A stretch of DNA of 25,428 nucleotides, taken from a virus. Shown in pieces: positions 23,575 through 25,428 of the stretch. Below the pieces are notes generated by a model. The model worked only from the letters and a program-made list of their open reading frames with translations. It searched no databases and had not been told where the DNA came from. The stretch spans positions 1 through 25,428 of the IMG/VR virus record IMGVR_UViG_3300034152_000332; one strand, written 5' to 3'. Position 1 is the stretch's first letter, and every line of letters begins with the position of its first letter. The position numbers were made by a program, and so were the translations under genes.

Positions 23575-24034
23575 CGAGTCTCCTTGCGCGCATCCGCTTT
23601 AGGAACCGGGAACGCGACTTTATTTCCACTAATATCTTGATTTTCTGATCGCGCTTCACGCCGAATTTATTCGCGACCTTCAGGGCGGCCTTCTCGGAGG
23701 TGTATATCGGGATGTGAAGATCTAACCGCTTGCCCTTTATCATGCCGCCGCGGTCCAGCGCGAAATACTCCTTCCCCTTGTAGATGATGCAGCTGTACAG
23801 CGGGATCACCCGGGTGTCGACGGCCATGATCCGAAGACCGCGATCGGTGTAGTAGCGCATTTTCCGGCCGGTGGCCACCTTGTCCCCGTACTGCCCATTG
23901 CAGCAGGGGAAAGGGGTATAGGCCGTAACCGTGAAACCCCACATTTCACGATATAGCTTTCGCGGCGGCGATGATTTCGGAGAAAAAAGCATCGCGCATA
24001 GAAGAAGAAATGTCACTGCCACCATCCTTTTCAT
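23564..24034 (-). CDS. 3D-domain murein hydrolase, probable endolysin or lytic transglycosylase
   Basis: A 156-residue protein. Residues 1-~19 (MKRMVAVTFLLLCAMLFSPK) are a signal peptide or anchor, though the Cys at 13 lacks a good lipobox. The 3D fold follows: GFTVTAYTPFPCCNGQYGD (33-51), a GRKM region, IMAVDTRVIPLYSCIIYKG (69-87), FALDRGGMIKGKRLDLHIP (91-109), with the three eponymous aspartates at 73, 94 and 105. 3D-domain enzymes include the MltA catalytic barrel and YuiC-type lytic transglycosylases, which cut peptidoglycan. Start ATG 24034 lies only 3 bases after the terminator T-run and lacks a ribosome site; internal ATG 24025 or GTG 24016 are alternatives. It is the first gene of the late block. 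Confidence 0.82.
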   Translation of the reverse strand: MKRMVAVTFLLLCAMLFSPKSSPPRKLYREMWGFTVTAYTPFPCCNGQYGDKVATGRKMRYYTDRGLRIMAVDTRVIPLYSCIIYKGKEYFALDRGGMIKGKRLDLHIPIYTSEKAALKVANKFGVKRDQKIKILVEIKSRSRFLKRMRARRLGAE

Positions 24035-24037
24035 AAC

Positions 24038-24077
24038 AAAAAAGCCGCTACCAATCGCCTGTTGCGACTGATAACGG
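24038..24077 (-). terminator. Strong intrinsic terminator abutting the first late gene
   Basis: On the minus strand CCGTTATCAGTCGC (24077-24064) pairs over 14 positions with GCGATTGGTAGCGG (24058-24045), using a few G-T pairs, around loop AACAG, then C and TTTTTT (24043-24038). It stands after the conserved leader motif and only 3 bases before the ATG of the 3D-domain gene. It would stop transcripts entering the lysis, sugar, packaging and structural genes unless read-through is promoted. Confidence 0.85.
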
Positions 24078-24078
24078 G

Positions 24079-24118
24079 CTCGTGTGTGCGAGTACTCCGC
24101 AGCTCAGTAAAAAAAAAA
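24079..24118 (-). promoter_or_regulatory. Conserved leader motif, copy A (ACTGA / CGGAGTA / CACACA hairpin)
   Basis: Minus strand order: a T10 run (24118-24109), ACTGA (24108-24104), CGGAGTA (24099-24093), a 4-bp hairpin CTCG-CACACA-CGAG (24092-24079), then CCC. Copy B at 12366-12398 keeps ACTGA, CGGAGTA and the CACACA loop while both stem arms change to CCTT/AAGG, so pairing is preserved. The spacer between the two boxes differs by 2 bases. The terminator begins one base after the hairpin. No other copy was found in the window by eye. Confidence 0.65.
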
Positions 24119-24138
24119 TACCGGGAATGTCTAAAAAA

Positions 24139-24306
24139 TTAACAGTTAAATTCAGTTATGTGCAGCTTTGTCCGACCTCCTGCGCTGACGTTGATCTCGA
24201 TCTTGATATTCGCGCAATTGCAGTAAAAAGAGCTCAATTTACCGGCAGATGCCTTTATCTCGCCGATAATCTCACTTCTCAATATTTTACCGTTTTTGAT
24301 GTCCAT
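24139..24306 (-). CDS. Possible small protein gene, perhaps a broken ORF
   Basis: The ~350-base gap before the 3D gene holds a 55-codon ORF from ATG 24306 to TAA 24139-24141 (MDIKNGKILRSEIIGEIKAS at the start; IKIEINVSAGGRTKLHITEF near the end), with an amphipathic strand-helix pattern that looks real. No ribosome site precedes the ATG at proper spacing. The same frame continues upstream through FKEYVAFD to an in-frame TAA and then ATG 24351 (MKTLIE), so a 70-codon gene interrupted by one nonsense codon is also possible. No function is recognised. Confidence 0.4.
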   Translation of the reverse strand: MDIKNGKILRSEIIGEIKASAGKLSSFYCNCANIKIEINVSAGGRTKLHITEFNC

Positions 24307-24311
24307 ATCAA
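24284..24311 (-). promoter_or_regulatory. Candidate promoter for the late operon
   Basis: TTGATA (24311-24306) and TAAAAT (24289-24284) are separated by 16 bases and would start transcription near 24277, giving a leader of ~240 bases that contains the conserved motif and terminator. The match is moderate and overlaps the possible small ORF. No better sigma70 pair was seen closer to the motif, so a phage-specific activator or promoter is equally possible. Confidence 0.3.
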
Positions 24312-24384
24312 ATGCTACATATTCCTTGAATTATTCAATAAGGGTTTTCATGGGGGATTCCCCGACTAGGGATAATACATTTTA

Positions 24385-24948
24385 TCAAAATTGTATCTCC
24401 GCGTCAAGAATTTTTTTTGTTTCCTGTTTGTAGTATGCAGCTATATCCTTTAAATCCTGATTCGTAATTTTTGATCCGCCGTTGCTATCAAGAACGAGTT
24501 TGTCATATGCCGCCTGCCCGTTTTCGTCGATCCATTTCTGCGTATATCGCTCGGGCTGGTATTCATGAAGTTGATTGCACCCGGCGCACTGGGCGCGGCC
24601 ATTGCGTTCGTCCCAGCGAACAGCGTATTTTGAACGGGTGATAAGGTGCCCACACTGTATGACGTGCGTTGCGTTTGTGGCTCCGCAAGTATAGCACCGG
24701 AAGTGATCGCGGGTCCGGATAAAGAGGCTGAATGCCTTGTCGGCTTTTTCGACAAGCCGCTGCCGCTCCGTTTTTGGTTTGTTTCGGAACTCGCCAAGTT
24801 CCTCAATTTCTTTTCGCTTTTGCTCAATAAATTCGCGTTTGCATTTATCCGAGCATTCGGCTTGCATTGACAGCCATGGCGTGAAGCGTTCGCCACAGAC
24901 ACGGCATTTTTTCGTCGGCATCTTTCGGTCGGGCCGGGGTACTCTCAT
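24385..24948 (-). CDS. ninG: NinG-like recombination nuclease (Rap family)
   Basis: A 187-residue protein. Residues ~13-36 carry a zinc-ribbon (KKCRVCGERFTPW, then MQAECSDKCK). Residues ~35-75 are a basic helix (RKEIEELGEF, RQRLVEKADKAF). The second half is an HNH-type domain: FRCYTCGATNATHVIQCGHL (83-102), CGHLITRSKYAVRWDERNGR and CAGCNQLHEYQPERYTQKWI. This order of N-terminal CxxC, basic linker, CxxCG then GH and CxxCN matches the lambda NinG/Rap family, Holliday-junction-type nucleases used in phage recombination. ATG 24948 overlaps the micro-ORF stop (ATGA); ATG 24921 is an alternative start. It is the last gene before the late-operon regulatory gap, as in lambda ninR. Confidence 0.85.
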   Translation of the reverse strand: MRVPRPDRKMPTKKCRVCGERFTPWLSMQAECSDKCKREFIEQKRKEIEELGEFRNKPKTERQRLVEKADKAFSLFIRTRDHFRCYTCGATNATHVIQCGHLITRSKYAVRWDERNGRAQCAGCNQLHEYQPERYTQKWIDENGQAAYDKLVLDSNGGSKITNQDLKDIAAYYKQETKKILDAEIQF

Positions 24949-25022
24949 TCGATATACGGCTGTTTATTATCGCATTCCCAGTATGCGTTTTTATCCTTAT
25001 TGAATTTATCGCGCCAGTTCAT
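24945..25022 (-). CDS. 25-residue micro-ORF coupled to its neighbours
   Basis: ATG 25022 overlaps the stop of the upstream 73-residue gene (ATGA) and is preceded by GGAGG at 5-base spacing; its own TGA overlaps the NinG ATG (ATGA). The peptide ([20 protein letters not shown] and a further PYIE) is charged and aromatic, with no family recognised. Coupling at both ends with a full ribosome site suggests it is translated, at least to deliver ribosomes to the nuclease gene. Confidence 0.5.
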   Translation of the reverse strand: MNWRDKFNKDKNAYWECDNKQPYIE

Positions 25023-25042
25023 TCGTCCTCCGGTGGTGTGGG
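25019..25042 (-). repeat. Duplicated gene junction, copy 1 (copy 2 at 25237-25260)
   Basis: A 24-base sequence is present at 25019-25042 and 25237-25260 with one mismatch. In each copy it encodes the end of one protein (PPEDE), the ribosome site GGAGG and the ATGA stop-start of the next gene. The duplication thus carries a complete translation-coupling junction. Confidence 0.85.
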
Positions 25043-25240
25043 GTGAAGATATTCGGTTTCATACGTCCGCTTTCGAGGGTCACGGTATCCGTGAATTTTG
25101 CACCGTTGCTCGGGAAGCAAAATAGACGGTGACGCTTTCGGCAAAAGGCGCACACATTCGGGACAGGGAACGCCGAATTTTTTCCGCTTTTCTTTTCGCG
25201 CTTCTCTAATCTCTCTACACATATCTCCGTATTCGCTCAT
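25019..25240 (-). CDS. Small Cys/His phage protein, zinc-ribbon-like
   Basis: A 73-residue protein from ATG 25240, which overlaps the pentapeptide gene stop (ATGA) and has GGAGG 5 bases upstream. A basic helix ([15 protein letters not shown], ~9-23) precedes [20 protein letters not shown] (26-45) and [14 protein letters not shown] (46-59), giving a CxxC...C..H zinc site. This [15 protein letters not shown] pattern is seen in small uncharacterised phage proteins (by memory). It ends in PTPPEDE, identical to the end of the upstream pentapeptide protein because the gene junction DNA is duplicated. Confidence 0.65.
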   Translation of the reverse strand: MSEYGDMCREIREARKEKRKKFGVPCPECVRLLPKASPSILLPEQRCKIHGYRDPRKRTYETEYLHPTPPEDE

Positions 25241-25428
25241 TCGTCCTCCGGTGGGGTGGGTTCAAATTTAATCCTTACGCTTTTGCCCCTGTAGGTTATG
25301 ATGGCGTTGTTAAGATTCGCATCACATAACACGGCCCCGCGCAAGTCGGCCCAGCGCAAGTTGGCCCCGCGCAAGTTGGCCCCGCTCAAGTTGGCCCCGC
25401 TCAAGTTGGCCCCGCTCAAGTTGGCCCC
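25237..25428 (-). CDS. Pentapeptide-repeat protein, N-terminus outside window
   Basis: The frame is open to the right edge, so the start is missing. The visible ~63 residues contain at least 8 pentapeptide units of the A(N/D)LxG type ([30 protein letters not shown]), which build a right-handed quadrilateral beta-helix. The protein then leaves the repeat ([15 protein letters not shown]) and ends in PTPPEDE. In phages such proteins are often of unknown role; DNA mimicry against gyrase is known for some family members but cannot be claimed here. The DNA repeats are almost identical, indicating recent expansion. Confidence 0.85.
   Translation of the reverse strand, partial: GANLSGANLSGANLSGANLRGANLRWADLRGAVLCDANLNNAIITYRGKSVRIKFEPTPPEDE
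25333..25428 (-). repeat. 15-bp tandem repeats in the pentapeptide gene
   Basis: Six consecutive units of the plus-strand type GGCCCCGCTCAAGTT plus 6 bases at the right edge. The three units nearest the edge are identical; older units differ by one or two bases (GCGC for GCTC, CAGTC-type changes). Each unit encodes one pentapeptide, and the near identity suggests slippage-driven expansion that may continue beyond the window. Confidence 0.9.

Noticed and set aside
24045-24058. GGTAGCGG resembling the core of the ops element bound by RfaH
   Set aside because: It forms one arm of the terminator stem and lacks the full ops consensus, so the similarity is likely coincidental.
24082-24369. Plus-strand ORF of 95 codons across the late-operon regulatory gap
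   Set aside because: It runs antisense through the terminator and leader motif, has no ribosome site, and its codons are the reverse of the more protein-like minus-strand frame.
25333-25428. Short regular repeats as a possible CRISPR array
   Set aside because: The 15-bp units are contiguous without spacers and encode pentapeptides in frame.

Overview
This window is a piece of a tailed double-stranded DNA phage or prophage, very probably a siphovirus. Essentially every credible gene lies on the minus strand, so transcription runs from the right edge to the left edge. Head and tail genes follow a canonical order (small and large terminase, SPP1-type portal, MuF-type minor head protein, scaffold, major capsid, connector, tail tube, frameshifted tail chaperone, 900-residue tape measure, tail tip and fibre proteins). 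There is no tail sheath gene between tail tube and tape measure, which argues for a non-contractile tail. The host cannot be named from the sequence. A NinG-type nuclease and lysis genes placed before the terminase recall lambdoid organisation, while the portal and MuF genes are SPP1-like. No integrase, tRNA or rRNA was seen.

Layout, in transcription order. (1) 25428-24385: a pentapeptide-repeat protein entering from outside the window, a small zinc-ribbon-like protein, a 25-residue micro-ORF and a NinG-like HNH protein, chained by ATGA overlaps. (2) 24384-24035: about 350 bp without a well-supported gene. It holds a possible small or broken ORF, a candidate promoter, a conserved leader motif and a strong intrinsic terminator. 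(3) 24034-23066: a probable lysis block (3D-domain murein enzyme, one-pass membrane protein, mini-zincin). (4) 23079-21694: a LamG-domain protein, probably an adhesin. (5) 21697-17175: a six-gene sugar cassette of UDP-galactopyranose mutase, a two-domain glycosyltransferase, a HAD phosphatase, a CMP-sugar synthetase-like protein, a sialic-acid synthase-like protein and a sulfotransferase. (6) 17178-12458: DNA packaging and head assembly. (7) 12457-12281: a second regulatory gap with a sigma70-like promoter, the same leader motif as region 2, and nested terminators. (8) 12280-1: scaffold, capsid, connector and tail genes, ending in a tail protein cut by the left edge.

The most unusual content is the combination of regions 5 and 2/7. 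The sugar cassette is translationally coupled into the late operon between lysis and packaging. It encodes the last steps of a nonulosonic (sialic-like) acid route, a galactofuranose precursor enzyme and a sulfotransferase, suggesting that the phage decorates its virion or remodels the host surface. The two regulatory gaps share a motif of an ACTGA box, a CGGAGTA box and a short hairpin with an invariant CACACA loop, whose stem differs between copies but keeps pairing. Each is followed at once by an intrinsic terminator and then a structural or lysis gene. This looks like a phage-specific attenuation or antitermination gate used twice.
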